Shown: positions 1-12,179 of the stretch, piece after piece | How positions within the stretch are numbered: the stretch's first letter is position 1 | Layout of the letters: each line of letters starts with the position of its first letter | Source: Purpureocillium takamizusanense | Taxonomy: Eukaryota; Ascomycota; Sordariomycetes; Hypocreales; Ophiocordycipitaceae | Assembly: GCF_022605165.1 (NCBI RefSeq) | Contig: NC_063068.1 | Span: forward strand, 5,580,001 to 5,644,000 | DNA length: 64,000 bases | Direction of reading: 5' to 3' | The notes under the pieces: model-generated | Databases searched by the model: none | The model's input: only the letters and a program-made list of their open reading frames with translations | Told to the model about the DNA's origin: nothing | Made by a program: the position numbers and the translations under genes

Positions 1-108
1 TTCGACTGCATTGGCTTCCGACTCTGACTCAGAGTGCACTTCGGCGTCGCCCGCGTCCATGGCGACTAGTATGTCATCGAGCGGTGCGCCGCCGTCGCTG
101 TCGCTCAT
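1..108 (-). CDS. 5' end of an acidic protein of unknown function (partial)
   Basis: The complement of 108-1 opens with ATG and reads 36 codons without a stop before running off the window edge. The peptide starts MSDSDGGAPLDDILVAMD and continues rich in Asp, Glu and Ser, ending with a Ser-Glu run. This looks like an acidic, disordered N-terminus as seen in many nuclear or chromatin proteins, but no domain is visible and no family can be named. The codons are GC-rich at third positions, like the clear genes of the window. The rest of the gene lies to the left of the window. Confidence 0.5.
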   Translation of the reverse strand, partial: MSDSDGGAPLDDILVAMDAGDAEVHSESESEANAVE

Positions 109-3100
109 GTCCAGGTGGTCACCGTCTCGAGGACGTTGCTGGCCAAGAGGTGGCTGAAGGGTGCTGTGGTACAGGCATTGGGCTTCGCTGTAGCTGTCGC
201 CCAGGCTCGAGTCAGGCTCGTCGGGAACCATGCATTGGCTTTCTCGACGACGGCAGGTGACGGATGCATTGGGCATGACGGAAGCTCTGCCCGGGCGCCG
301 GCGGCGGTGGTCGTCAGGTCGGGCGCCGCTGTGCTGGCCGGCGTCGGGGTGCACGTTCCTCCCGGGGTATCTGGAGGCGAGCGATGCGGCGGCGCCGGCA
401 CTGACAGATTCGGTGTCGGCGCGCTGGTCGCAGCTGCACGGACCGTCGTCGCTGTTCCACGGCGAGCAGGCCGAGTCGCTGTCGCCGTTGGCCCAGTCGT
501 GGTTGGCTCTGTCGCAAAGATGGGCGGGCGCCGACGAGGGAGACGGCAGCATCGCTCCCGGGCAGCGAATGGGCGGCCGCCCGCGTCTGAGGCTGATGCG
601 CTGGGATCCGGGAGAGCAAGTCAATTAATTGTTGCTTTAATCGCGAGCCGAGAGAGCAGCCAAAGCCGCCTCGATCGAGCTGCGTTCCAGGGCTGGGGCC
701 GTTGGTGGAGGAGCAAAGTGCAGGCGCTGGGCCGTGCAGCGTTTACGGCAGCAAACACCCTCGTGTCGGGCAGGGGCTGTCACTGGCTGCCGTTGCTTTC
801 CCCTGGGCAATGGTTTTCTGGAGCCCTCTGGTGCTTACCTGGGCTGCTTTCCTGCAGCCAGGGAGCCCCTCTTTTGCCTTCTGGCGACCAAGTTACTAGG
901 GGTGCTAGTACCAGTAGATCAGGCTGCGCTGCGCCAGTTTTGCTTCTGCGCCGCTGCGAGTCCGATTGTGGCCGTTCAGATTTGCTTTTTCTTCGCCTCG
1001 CGCCGGCGAGGCCTGGACGGATGAGGAACCGATAATGCCGATGGGGACGGAACGTCAGAAAGGGGGTCCGCAGGCGTACGCGGGGCTTTGTCTCAACCCC
1101 TCGGGGTGGTGGAATTCGGCCGCAAGCAGCAGCTGTCGCCGGCACGCAGCGCCAGCACAGGGAGCAGTGGAGCGGACGTGAGAGCTTGTTGTATGAGTCG
1201 GAGTGCACAGTCGCTGAAGGCCTTGGGGCATGACGTTGTGGGGGGGGACGGCAGTGGTGCATGGGCATCTGGCCGCCGCCTCTTGGTCGTCGTTGCGGAA
1301 TAGAGGACAGAGAATAGAGGACGAAGGAGGGAGGGGAAGATTGGATGAATAAAGTAGCTACAACTGCACAAGGCAGGCAGGGGAGGAAGTCGGTCCCGAT
1401 CCGGGAAGGAGGCGAGATCCTGCTTGAACTGGAGAGCAATGGGAGAGGGAAGGAGCGAGGGTGGGAGACAGAGAGAGAGAGAGAGGCGCTGCAATCAAGT
1501 GGGTACCCATGGCGCATGTGGTAGTACCTGCGGGCTGCGGAAAGCAGGAACCGCCAGGCAGCCAGCAAGTGCCCGAGGCACCTTTGATCGGTACAGCGAA
1601 TACTTGATACAGTACACCTAGTGCCTCAGTGTGCTTCGTACCATAAAGTACCATGTAAAGACCTCTTGGTAGCGTTGCAGGGACGTGGCAAAGGGCATGC
1701 GCACACGGTGCCCTCCCTCGTGCGTGGTTGGGCGCCCCGGGTGGCCGGGAGCAGACGACTGAGCAGGAAACGTAAGGATTAGGAGACACAACTGCTGATG
1801 CTGCGGTTCGTGCGCTCTGGCGATGGATAATGGAGACGGCACACAACGATAAGTAGGTAAGCATGTTAGTACTTCGTACGAAATGTCTGGGGACATTAAC
1901 TTAGTAGATAAACAGAAGTATGTAGAAGTGGGAATTGGAAATCTGCCAGGGTTCGCGCGTGCTCGATACCAGAGTTCATTACGAGGTACCTGGGTAAGTA
2001 GAGGTAGTCCATGTAGTCCATATGTACATGACTACGTACGTACTTGGTGTCAAGTACAGATGCGTCGAAATGTGTTGATAGCTGAACATACGAAGTAGCC
2101 GTCTGACGAAATGACAAAACGGGAGGTCGCCTCCCCACCCCGTCCTTGCCTCCCCCCCTGCAAGCCTCATCCTGGAATGGCAGGGACGGGACGACATGAC
2201 AGACGGGATGGCATGGATGGAGAATGGGGGGCAACCGTTGTGGCAGCCAGGAACTGCAAAACAGCATGTCCACATGTCCGCCTCCTGGATTCTGTCCGGC
2301 ATGACACGCCGCCGCCTCTTACAACCTCGGGCACATTGGCATTGCTAACTCTCTGGCGCCTCAGCCACACTTGACAGGATAAGGCTGCCTGACCACGACG
2401 CTGCGACGCGCCCGGACGACTCTGCGGATTTGCCTCCGATACGAAAGCCAGCAACGGACTAAAGTTACAATATACCGTGCTGCTGTACGTACGCCACGCC
2501 TTCCAAGCCATTACTGAAATGGACAATGGGCCCGGCCCACCTCGTTTGTGTCGTCTTGGGCCATGGAGGCGTCCATGGAGGCTTCAAATCACTCATCTCT
2601 CTCCTGTAGACGTCGGGTCCATGCCATGTGCACACACGCACGCACGCACGCCCAGCCCACGCGCCCCCCCCCCCCATGATTCATTCACGATAGTGTCCAT
2701 CTACGCATCCGCCAGGCGCCTCCACGCATCCCACGGCCCCGGCGCCGCCCCGTGGCATGACTGGCTTGGCAGGCAGGCCGCAGTGGGACGGATGGTGGTG
2801 GATGGATGGGGCTTGGGATGGGATGGGATGGGGAATCGAACATGTGGATACTGGCACCAGACAACGGCTTGTGCGGCACCGCTGATGCACATGGACACGC
2901 TGCGCGATGCTCCGGGCAATCTCCACACCCCAGGCCGGCCGTTGGGCCTTGCTGGCGACTCGACACCGGCAGGATGCCGCCAACAAGGCCCTTTGCGCAC
3001 AACAACGGCGCTGTGCCTGGGTCGTCTGCCGTCCCGAACGAACCCCGTTAGACGAGGGATCGTACCTCGGTTCCAGGCGGCCATGGACCCGCCGCGCCCA

Positions 3101-3688
3101 GCTCGGGACTCGGACGCGGGAATCATGGTGGTGGCATCATCGTCTTCATCACCCGTCGGTTTGAACAAGACGACGCTTTGGCGCTGCCGGGTGGGAATGG
3201 AGCGCGGGCTGCCCAGCCAGGCACAAGAACAAGATTCATCAACCCGAGTCGATCGGGCCCCGCACGTCATCCCACAGTAATAATGAGTAGGAAGGAGAAG
3301 ATTATTGCGCTGATCGGCCTAGTGTTGTGTACTGTACCGGTTACCATTACCAACGCCTACTCGACCCGTTGTCGAGTGAGCCCTTCTTTGCACGTCGCGG
3401 CGGCGCTTACTTCGTACCTACTGACTGACTGGTTGCCGCTCCTGCACAGCACTGCACCGTATGGCGGCCACGATTCAGCGCGGCTCCGGGGCGTTTGCGA
3501 CATACGATGCATCGAGCCTCGGGCGACTGTCTCGCGCGAGGATAGCAGAGATGGAACGGACAAGAGGCCTGTCAGCTCGGACAGTCGCCGTCCTCGCCCC
3601 CTCACTCGCCCGCTGCCCACCACCTCGTCCCTCACCGGTCGGCCCTGTCTTTTATGATAGATGATGTGTTGCCTCTCCCCTTTGATGG

Positions 3689-3710
3689 CCCCCCCCCCCC
3701 CCCCCCCCCC
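3689..3710. repeat. C22 homopolymer
   Basis: An uninterrupted run of about 22 C lies in the intergenic region. The complementary G run could form a G-quadruplex. Its length is uncertain because homopolymers are often mis-sequenced. Confidence 0.8.
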
Positions 3711-3976
3711 GCAGTCCGGACCCCTCTGGAACTGACTGCCGCGCACCGGGCCCGTCAGGTCAGGACCCTTGCCCTTGATGAGGCGCTGTCTCGCGGCAGA
3801 AGCTCCGGCGATGCGCGTTGGCTTGACTAGACTACGTACTACTATACCTACCTTCGTTACTTCGTAGTTACGAGGTGGACGGCTCGATCGATCATCTGAC
3901 GCTGCTGGCTGGTCCCCATGCTGGCCATCACAGCGACGGACGACGTCTTAACTCGGCCAGGAGGCACAGGCGGGCG

Positions 3977-4579
3977 TCATTGTGCCTGCCCATGCTTGCG
4001 CCTCTTCCGAACGCGCGCCTGGCTCAGCCCCTGCCGTTCGCATCGGAAACACACGACTAACTTACCCCCCTGCTCGATGCCGTTTGGTGCCCGGACCAAA
4101 GCAAAGCAGGAAGCGCAGCGCGAGCCATGTTCGTCCCACGTCGCACCGCAGAAGTGACAAATCACGCCAGGGCTGCAGGGAAGCATGTGCAATATCAAGG
4201 TCGAGGTATCATCATTTTTCCCCCGAGCAAGTTCCGCCGTCGCCATCACGATAAAGGTCCTTTGCCCGTTTCGCCGCGCATGCCGGAAAATCTCCACGGC
4301 ACGCACACACCTTTTGCACATCGTCACCGTGGCCTCGCGTGGCGACAACCCTGAACAGAACATGAGATGCTGCACCAGCCGATGCGAGGTGCGAGACCAG
4401 CAGCTCCCGATGCTGCCGGAGCCCAGTCCGCTCTGTATCTCTGCCAAACTGTACCCCGCATGAGCCCTTGACCAGCTTTCTGCACTTGAGAAACACTCGT
4501 CCGTGTTGCGACTTGGCAAAAAGGGAGGGGGGGAGGGGGGCGCGGCCTTGACATCTGTCATCTCAACTGCCCATGCCAT
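3977..4579 (-). CDS. Possible small Cys-rich (zinc-ribbon-like) protein, doubtful
   Basis: This is an ATG-initiated ORF of 200 codons in a gene desert. A second in-frame Met at 4321 would give 114 residues starting MCKRC. The C-terminal half contains four CxxC pairs: CKRC, CHFC, CASC and CFRC. CHFCG followed by ten residues and CASC has the spacing of one zinc ribbon. The N-terminal half looks random. A GTAAGT sequence follows the CASC motif, so a short intron near the 3' end is possible. No family was recognised and no neighbour supports it. It may be a real small lineage-specific gene, a decayed gene, or a chance ORF. Confidence 0.2.
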   Translation of the reverse strand: MAWAVEMTDVKAAPPSPPPFLPSRNTDECFSSAESWSRAHAGYSLAEIQSGLGSGSIGSCWSRTSHRLVQHLMFCSGLSPREATVTMCKRCVRAVEIFRHARRNGQRTFIVMATAELARGKNDDTSTLILHMLPCSPGVICHFCGATWDEHGSRCASCFALVRAPNGIEQGGKLVVCFRCERQGLSQARVRKRRKHGQAQ

Positions 4580-6200
4580 GCTACCGGATAATATCGCTCC
4601 TCCATCCTCACCCTCTCCACGCGCCCTGCCGTCACGTCACGTCCAGCGAGTGGCCCCAAGTCGAACAGACTCGGCTCAAATCGACCCGACTCGACCCGAC
4701 ATGTCTCGGGGAGCCAGCTCGCGCTTGGGTTGAGGCCCTGGCGTCAACCGCCATGCGTCCTCCGCCGGTACCTACCTATGCATGTAGCGTCGACTGGCTC
4801 CACGCGGCATGGCCTGATGGGGGATAGAGGGGAAGCACCCAAGGCACTCAACCACGCCAACACGCTCGGCTCGTCACCACCACCACCTCCCGGCTTCTTT
4901 TGTTGCCGCGCCCGGCTGCCGATGACCACAGATCTGCTGCCAAGGGGGGGGGGGGCCTTGGGCAGCCGCTCGCCGTGACTGGGGGGCACGGCACGCTCTG
5001 ATTTTTTTTTCGACTCCGGATCTGGAATTTGGAAGCGGTAAAAAAGCAAAGCCCCTCGCGGACTGTTCGCCACTAAGCCATGTACATCATCACCTTGTAC
5101 GTTTTCTCTCCAACCGACGAGGCGTCAAGGGTCAGTCATTGACCTGCCCGCGTAGATATGGTCGATTATTAGCGTCGCGTCCTGCTGCTGCATCAAGGGA
5201 CCAGCAGGCAGGCAGGCAGGCTCTTTCATCCTGACCTCCACGTCGACGGCCACGTCCATGCCATGCCATGCCCTGTTGTGTGCCATCGACCAGGCCATTT
5301 GAAGTCATCCCCATGTTGCGCGCGCCTTCAGAAGCCTCATCCACCACCAACCACGACGCATGTGTGCAACGGAACCCACGCATCCACGTTCCTCTTTTGT
5401 CTCTCATGACCGACACGAAAGGCAGCTCTCGCCGTTCGCGCGCATGCTGTGCGCCCCCCCCCTCCTTTCCCCAGGATTCCATGCCTACCTACCACGCCCT
5501 CAAAAAGTGGGCTCTGCCAGCCCCCAGCCGGCCATACGTATTTCGTCGACGCACGACAGACAGACAGACAGTCACTCACACACGCAACGTCCCGCTCCGC
5601 TCTGCGCCGTGGCTTCAACGTGTCTCAAGATCCTAACCTCAGTAACGTTAGTATCTCAAATCAACGCCTTGCGCACTTCGTGACCTCGGCAATGGTTGTT
5701 GCTTTTTTATTAACTTCACTCCTGCTTCTTTTCTTTTCTTTCCTTCTTCTTCTTCTTGTTGCTTCCGAAATGCGCCTTGTCCGCGGACAAGGACAAGGTA
5801 GGTCCGTCGGCGCTGTCTCTTTGCCCTTCCTTGTACGAGGTAACCCTCCCCCCACCCCCTTCCCCCCTGCTCTCTTTCTTTTCTTCTTTCTTTCCCCGTC
5901 CTTGCCCAATTCTGCATGTCAGTCTTTTTCTACATGACAGCTGTCACCCGTCCCCTTGCAGCAGCGCCATCTTGACCAAACCAACCCCCACCACCCCCAC
6001 GACCATCACACCACCAACACACTCCGTCGTCATCGTGTAAACCGAAAAAGAAAGGACACCGTCAAGATTTGCCTCTCGAATGATGATCTACTCTAGTTAC
6101 TGCAGTCCATACATTTCATCATTTCGCTCCTCTCTCAACTCCGCTTTGGCATGACCATTCACGTGTTCGCCCTCCAGTCGACCGACCGACTAGGGCCCGT

Positions 6201-8873
6201 CTAGTACTTGTTCTCGAGTCTCCTCTCCACCTTGAGCTTGAGCAGGTGGTCCAGCGCTTGTTGCACCGGGATCAGCTCGCCCTTGCTCTGCGTGCTCTGG
6301 TCGTCGCGGTTGCGGATATTGACCGTGCGCGACTCGGCCTCCTGGGCGCCGACGACTGTGTGGCAGCGTTAGTACCCAATCCTCGCCAAACAAACAGGGA
6401 AGCACGGCGTTTCGAGAGAAAAAGGTGGCTTACCGAAAATGAAGTTGTACTGCTCCAGTTGGCCCGTGCGGATCTTCTTCTGGAACGTGTTGCTGCTCAG
6501 GTCGACGTCGGCGAAAAGGCCGCTGTCGTGGAACAGCTTCTGCACCTCCTGTGCATAGTCGTTGACAGCGGGCATGACAGGGACAACGAGCACCTGGCGT
6601 GGGCTCAGCCAAAAGGGCCACTTGCCGGCAAAGTGCTCCGTCAGGATGCCGATCATGCGCTCGAAGCTGCCCAGCACCGCTCGGTGGATCATGACGGGGC
6701 GCGCGTAGCCGACGGGCAGCTCTGGGTCGTCGTTGTTCGTGGCAGCACCGCTGTCGTCCTTGGCTGCGACGTAGCGGAGCTTGAATCGTTGAGGCTGCAT
6801 GAAGTCTAGCTGGATCGTGCCACACTGGTGGTCTCGCTTCAGCGCATCGTAGACGGTGATGTCGATCTTGGGACCGTAAAAGGCACCGTCGCCGGGGTTG
6901 AGCTCCCACTGGGCGCCGATGCGCTCCGTGAAAGACTTGAGGGCCTCCTCGAGCTTCTTCTCCGCCAAATCCCACAGAGAAATCTCGCCAATGTACTTTT
7001 CAGGGCGCGTGGACAGCTTGAGCTTGAACTGGAATCCAAACAGGCCGTAAACGGCGTACAAGAAGTCGAAGGCACCCTCGATTTCCTTACGAATCTACCA
7101 ATTGTCAGCGACAAACATGCCTCCAGCTGGCTTCGGAGGGGGCACTAACCTGGTCGATCGTGCAGAAGATGTGAGCGTCATCCTGCTGGAATCGTCGCAC
7201 ACGCGTGAGGCCCGTCAAAGCACCCGAAAACTCGTTGCGATGCAGCACGCCAAAATCGGCCATTCGCCAGGGCAATTCCTTGTACGTGACGTCCGAGTGG
7301 GCAAAGATCTTACAGTGGCCGGGGCAGTTCATGGGCTTGAGGCCAAACTTCTCCTTTTCGACCTCGAAGGTGAACATGTTCTCCTCGTAGTGGGCCCAGT
7401 GGCCAGACGTCTTCCAGAGGTCGGCCTTGTACATGTTGGGGGTCATGACCTCGACGAAGCCACGCGTCTTGTACTCGCCCTTGACGAGATCCATGAGGGC
7501 GTTGAAGATTCTCGTGCCGTGGGGCAGCCAGAACGTGGAGCCGGGCGACATTTCGTCCCAGAAGAAGAGCTTCTGGTCCTGGCCAATCTTGCGGTGGTTG
7601 CGCTTGGCAGCCTCGGCCAGGAACGTCTTGTACTCCTCGAGCTGCTTCTTGTCGGGGAACGAGATGCCGGCAATTCTTTGGACGGACTCGTTCTTGCTGT
7701 CACCAAGCCAGTACGCGGCGGAATTCTGAACAACTGTGAGCAAGGTCAACGCTCGGGGGCGGGTGAAAGGGACGGCTTCATACTCTCAGGACGGAAAACG
7801 CCTTGATGTTGCCCGTGTGTGGCACGTGCGGCCCTCTGCACAAGTCGATGAGGGGGCCGCATCGGTAGACCGTGCTCTTGGTGCCGTCCGGCACGCGCTG
7901 GTTGATGAAGTACTCCTTGTACTTGCTGTATCGGAACATCTCGAGAAGCTCGTCCTTGGTCATCTCGAGGCGGACGAAAGGCTGCTTCTCCTTGATGATG
8001 GAGGAGGACAGGGTCTCGAGGGCCTTCTTGTCCTCGTCGGAGACGGCGGCGCTGTGGAGTGGCCAGAGATTAGCGTCCGCAATTCAATTGCACTTCCAAT
8101 TGCGGCAGTCTGGCGCAGGCCCTCTCTCACCCTTCCATGTTGGCCATGTCATAGTAGAAGCCCGGGGGGTCCTCCGTGGGCGGGCCGTTGCAGAGGTAGC
8201 AGCCGAATCGGCGCTCGCAGGCCTCACCGAGAATGTGGGCAGACGAGTGCCAGAAGACCTTCTTGCCCTCAATGTCGTCAAAGGTGATGAGCTCGAGCTT
8301 GCAGCTCTTCTCGAGGGGCCGCGTGAGGTCCCAGAGCTCGCCGTCGACCCGAGAGATGACGGTGCGCTCGAGCAGCGACTTGGCGATGCCCTTGGCGACG
8401 TCCGCGGGCGTCGTCTCCCACGACGTGCCCTTTACCTCCTTGCCATCGGATAAGGAAATGGTGATTTCCTCGCGGGGCTTGGCTGTAGTCGCCGTGAGTC
8501 AACGACTGTGGCCATTGTACGACGCGGGGTCGGTCGTCGACAGAGGGGGAGAAAGGAGGGGGGGTGGGGGATTCGCACCAGCAATCTCGGCATCTTGTCG
8601 GGCCTTGATCTTGTCAAAGATGTCGAGTCGGTGCTGGATGAACTCGGGGAGCGTGGGAAGCTGTTTATGGCGTCAGCGCAATGGCCATTGCACAAGTTTT
8701 TGTTCGCTGCGCGGGGGAATCTGTCTGCCACCAACCTCGAGGCCTGCGCTCTTGCCACCCTTGGGAGCCTTCTCCTTGGGAGCCTTCTCCTTGGGCTGCT
8801 TGGCGGGTCGCGACGGGAGGCTCTGGGCCTCAGCCGCCTGGGGGGCCGCGGCGGCGGCTTGATCAGACGACAT
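6201..8873 (-). CDS. Threonyl-tRNA synthetase, cytosolic
   Basis: Charges tRNA-Thr with threonine in the cytosol. Seven exons: 8736-8873, 8579-8660, 8131-8482, 7784-8051, 7150-7725, 6434-7094 and 6201-6355, giving 743 residues in one frame with GT...AG borders. After a Lys/Ala-rich N-terminal extension (about 45 residues, with KEKAP written twice) come a TGS domain, the second additional (editing) domain with its [10 protein letters not shown] motif, the class II catalytic core and the anticodon-binding domain. The core shows NCPGHC and [11 protein letters not shown] (zinc and threonine site), motif 2 near [11 protein letters not shown] and motif 3 near [10 protein letters not shown]. The N-terminus is acidic and Ala-rich rather than an obvious mitochondrial presequence. 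In some fungi one gene serves both compartments; no evidence for that is visible here. The start is the first ATG of the frame. Confidence 0.96.
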
Positions 8874-9762
8874 GGTGGGCGGGTGTTGTGTGCTCCTCGC
8901 AGTTCGGTCTCGCGATGGGCGGGTGGTGCGGTGAAGAGAAATGCTGCGTAGCGGTCTCACGATGGGATTGCCCAGCAGCACGAGTCGTAGGTGGCACCAG
9001 AATACTTTGTAGCATTCGGCGGGCGGGCGGCGTGGAGGGGCAACCGTACCCTTAAGGGGCCAAGCGCGCCGGCGAGGTGGGGTTGACTCACGGGCCAGAG
9101 AATATTCGGCTGCGGCCGTGCCTGGGCTGCGTTGAGGAGTCACGGCTTGGTGGTGGCAGGCAGAGGGCCACGGCAGATCATCGGGCGATACTCCGCCCCT
9201 CCCGCCCAGCACCGGCCTTCACGGGAGTTGACCCAGCGAAGTCACAATTCTTCAACCGTTCAACCGGGGCGATGAGGTTGGTGACGATGTCGACGGAGAA
9301 ACATTGCAGAGTGATTGATCACTTGATTACTAAAGTCTCCCCGAAACGCCTCGCAACGTTGCCAGTGCGAAGCCTCGCGATGCGTCACGGTCGAGTTGCG
9401 TCCAAGATGTTCCATCTCCGAAGTCGGTAGGCGTTGCTATTGCTACAGTCATCTGGCATGGCATTAGCACCAACCTGACACGGCACTGCCCAGACAAGGA
9501 TAACGGTCGCGGCATGAGGCACACAAGGGAGGCACACGGGTCAACCCTCTGCAATTGCAGCTAGGAGTCCAATCTCCGCAAAGGAGCAATAAAGTACGCC
9601 CGCCTGACTCACTATCTGCTTCGTACTTCGTAAACACATTTTCCATTCGTAAAGTGCTGTATATGGGTATCACAAGTGCTTTCGTAGTTTCAACGCCTTC
9701 CCATGCAGATCGCCCACGCGCCATTGACTCATGCTTCTCGCTCTCTCTTCGCCCATATCTCG
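8874..9762. other. Intergenic region between the threonyl-tRNA synthetase and VPS71 genes
   Basis: This holds the promoter and leader of the synthetase gene and the 3' flank of VPS71. One copy of TACTTCGTA lies at 9624-9632. No other gene was seen. Confidence 0.6.
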
Positions 9763-10693
9763 TCAGAGCCCGTACCTCGTCACGCATTCCTCGCGGTGCG
9801 TCTCGAGGCAGTCCAGCGCGCAGACCCTCGTCCCGCACTTCATGCAGCGCACCCGGCCCCAGTACCCGCAGACCTCGCAAAACGTCCTCGTCGGGTACGT
9901 GCCGTCGCGCCGGCCCAGCGCCTCCAGGTACGTCAGCGGTGGGTGCGCCAGCAGCGCCCGCAGCTCCTCGTCCGACGGCACCTCGGGCACCCGGGACATG
10001 AGCAGCGGGTCGTCATCGCCAGGGTGCGCGGCGGGCGGCGCCCGGTACGGGGGCGGGAGGACCGGCGGCAGGGTCGGGCCGGCATCGGTCATGGGCGTAT
10101 CCGCGTCTCTGGGTGTCGTCGCCGCGGTGGCCGATTGTTGTCTCGAAGTCGTTGCGGCGTCTCTCTTGCCGACCTGCGAAGGCCGCTTGCCGGAGCCGGA
10201 GCCGGACGCGACGCCCGGTCTGGAGGAGCTGGCTTGCGCATTGGGGTTGGCCTCCGCGAGGGCCTGCAGGGCGAGGAAGTCGTCGAGGTGGTTCGCAAAC
10301 GTCTTTTGTGACTGCATGATCCGCCGCACGTTGGGCGTGTACTTGACTTGTGCTGGCGGTTCCCTGAGGTCAGCCCTCTGCCCACGAACGATGCGAGGCG
10401 CGTGTGCGCGTCCGACTATGACGTTAATTACCTCTCCCGCTCTTCACGGGTAGCGGGATCGACGCGTCCCTCGCGCCGTCCCGGTCCAGCGCCTCAATCT
10501 CCTTGCGCGCCTTGGCCTCCTGCCGCGCCGACAGGTCTCCGATGCTGAGGTTGCCGCCGGGGGCGTTGCGCGCGCGTTTGCGGTTCGCGGGCTGCTGCAC
10601 GGCGGCCGCCGGGCCCACGTCCGGCACGTAGGCCCATCCCGGCGCGGCCGTCGTCCTTGCGCCGGCGAGCTCGATGACGCCAAAGTTGTTCAT
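9763..10693 (-). CDS. VPS71: SWR1 complex subunit VPS71/SWC6-like (HIT zinc finger, ZNHIT1 family)
   Basis: Two exons, 10432-10693 and 9763-10352, encode 283 residues. The C-terminus carries a complete HIT zinc finger: CEVC, CMKC, CALDC, then H and C (about residues 245-280), ending ECVTRYGL. Before it, the segment KYTPNVRRIMQSQKTFANHL resembles the conserved YL1-C-like and HIT region of Vps71/ZNHIT1. In yeast this subunit helps SWR1 exchange H2A for H2A.Z in nucleosomes. The 5' half is disordered and rich in Ala, Arg and Pro. The acceptor at 10353 was chosen because the nearer one at 10364 breaks the frame. The gene diverges from the small mitochondrial gene at 11236 across a 542-bp interval. 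Confidence 0.85.
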
Positions 10694-11235
10694 GACGGGC
10701 CGTTGGCATGAGGTGGACAAGAGAGAGGGCGTGCAGAATCCAGGCCTGGTGGAAGGCGTAGTGCAGTGCACGTGTAGCTTCTACCTTTTAGCGTCTAGCA
10801 ACTGGCAGTCTCCAGTGAGGTAACGGGGCCGCTGGAGCTCACACATGGAACCCTGAAACGCCACCAAACGGCACCGCAAGTCTGCCCGAAAATTCCGCCA
10901 CAGCCCGACCTTGCCTCACCCGAGAGCTCCAGCGACCAAGCCCAATCAGCGAGGCCCAATTCGTCCAGAGATTCTGGGGCACAGCGACCGGTTACAGTGG
11001 CCAGGTGGTGCTCGGCTTCCCACCCAGCAATTGCGCCCAGGTCTCGTGTCATCCGGGCGGGAGAGCTCGCCCGCTAGCCGACTACCTGCCCTGCCTACCT
11101 CGCCGCTCCGACCTCACCTGGCTCCGCCTCGCCTCGCCACGCCCTCTCCCTCCAGCTCCCTCCGCCTCTACCGTCCGCAAACACGCATCGTCGCCACCCC
11201 AGTCCGACAGAGCAACGACGCCCACACATCCCACA
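10694..11235. promoter_or_regulatory. Shared divergent promoter region (VPS71 / mitochondrial protein)
   Basis: The 542 bp between the two divergent start codons must hold both promoters. A canonical CCAAT box (CCAATCA) lies at 10942-10948 on the + strand, and a second CCAAT follows at about 10956. The part next to the + gene is pyrimidine-rich, as fungal leaders often are. Confidence 0.55.
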
Positions 11236-11774
11236 ATGCTCGGCGCCGCAGGAATCCTCGTCCGTGGCACCGGCCGCACCATGGCCGCCCGTCCCTTTTC
11301 CACATCGGCTCGCCGCATGGCCGACGCCGCCGCCGCCGCGCCGCTGCCCGCGCGGAAACCCATGGGTGCTTTCCGGGGAGGGTAAGTGTCGAGCAACCCG
11401 CCCGGGCGCTCCTGGCTCTCTGCCTCGGCGCCCTTGCTCTGACTTCTTCGATTGAGCATGCTGCGCGGACTGGGACTGACGCCCCTCCTCACGCAGACTC
11501 TTCGGCTTCCTCTTCGGCTGCGTCCTGTCGGGCGGCGCCGTCTACAGCTACGTCTTGAACGAGTACAAGACCTCCAACGACCTCCTGACCGAGGACATCT
11601 ATGTACGTCAAATCATATGCGTGCGGCGTTCCTGCCCGCGTTCCGCAGATGTTGCTGCCTCCCGGCAGCCTCGGATAGCATGTGCTGACCGACACCCAGA
11701 CCCTTCAAGCCTCCGTCACGCGCCTGACCAACTACGTCAAGAACCTCGAGGAAAGGACACAAGCAAGAAAGTGA
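11236..11774 (+). CDS. Small mitochondrial inner-membrane-type protein, function unknown
   Basis: Three exons, 11236-11381, 11497-11602 and 11700-11774, encode 108 residues and all use GT...AG borders. The N-terminus has the look of a mitochondrial presequence (Arg-rich, no acidic residues, RPFSTSARRM). A hydrophobic segment, LFGFLFGCVLSGGAVYSYVL, fits one transmembrane helix at about residues 50-70. It is followed by a short helical tail (DIYTLQASVTRLTNYVKNLE) that could be a coiled coil. This one-helix layout occurs in several small fungal mitochondrial proteins. No specific family can be named, so the function is left open. The exons are too short to stand out as ORFs. Confidence 0.75.
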
Positions 11775-12179
11775 GGAACGCTCGCGCATCGTTGGAGCGT
11801 CGCGGGAGCCATCGCAGACTGCGGTTCCGCTGGCCGTCGCGTGGAGCGGCGAGCCCAACCACGGGGAGATGCGTGATATACGTGCCGGAGGCTTGCGACT
11901 GTACTATTACCCGCGTATGAGCATTCTGTTCCGCAGGCCCCTTTTCATCGCTGTTAAATAGAGTCAAGTCGAACCAGATTCATCACAGTGACGACCGCAG
12001 GGACCAGCCGCGTTTCATGGTATCGCATCGCATCGCAATTGCTCAGTGACTGCAAACTACCGCGCAAACCTATGGAAACCCCCAGGTATTCAGATAACCT
12101 GCAAATCCGCGCCCGGGAATAGTCATGATCGTGGGGCGTTGGGCGCTCCCTTTTACACACAAAGAGTACATGGTCACGT
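11775..12179. other. Convergent 3' flanks
   Basis: These 405 bp separate the 3' ends of the mitochondrial gene (+) and PDI (-). Nothing beyond 3' untranslated sequence was recognised. Confidence 0.6.

Larger units (their letters stand above)
109..6200. other. 6.1-kb intergenic region
   Basis: No exon chain with a recognisable protein was found. The ORFs here are low-complexity frames of GC-rich DNA. The stretch holds a GA run near 1470-1490, four copies of the 9-mer TACTTCGTA or its complement (1870, 2089, 3408, 3858), a C homopolymer at 3689-3710, many GTAC-rich segments between 1580 and 2100, and pyrimidine-rich DNA at 5700-5900. The only ORF worth noting is the Cys-rich one at 3977-4579, entered separately. 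It includes the promoter of the partial gene at 1-108 and the 3' flank of the threonyl-tRNA synthetase gene. Confidence 0.6.

Noticed and set aside
115..1035. 306-codon + strand ORF near the left edge
   Set aside because: Val/Ala/Gly/Arg-rich with no family features; overlaps the likely 5' region of the partial minus-strand gene at 1-108.
780..1568. 262-codon - strand ORF
   Set aside because: Ser/Pro/Leu/Arg-rich from repetitive pyrimidine-rich DNA; no motif or splice support.
2477..3280. 267-codon + strand ORF
   Set aside because: Composition drifts along its length, no domain is visible, and it is built from C-runs and GGGAT repeats.
10364..10431. Alternative VPS71 intron ending at the nearer CTCAG acceptor
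   Set aside because: It leaves exon 2 in the wrong frame; the acceptor 11 bases further on restores KYTPNVRRIMQSQKTF.
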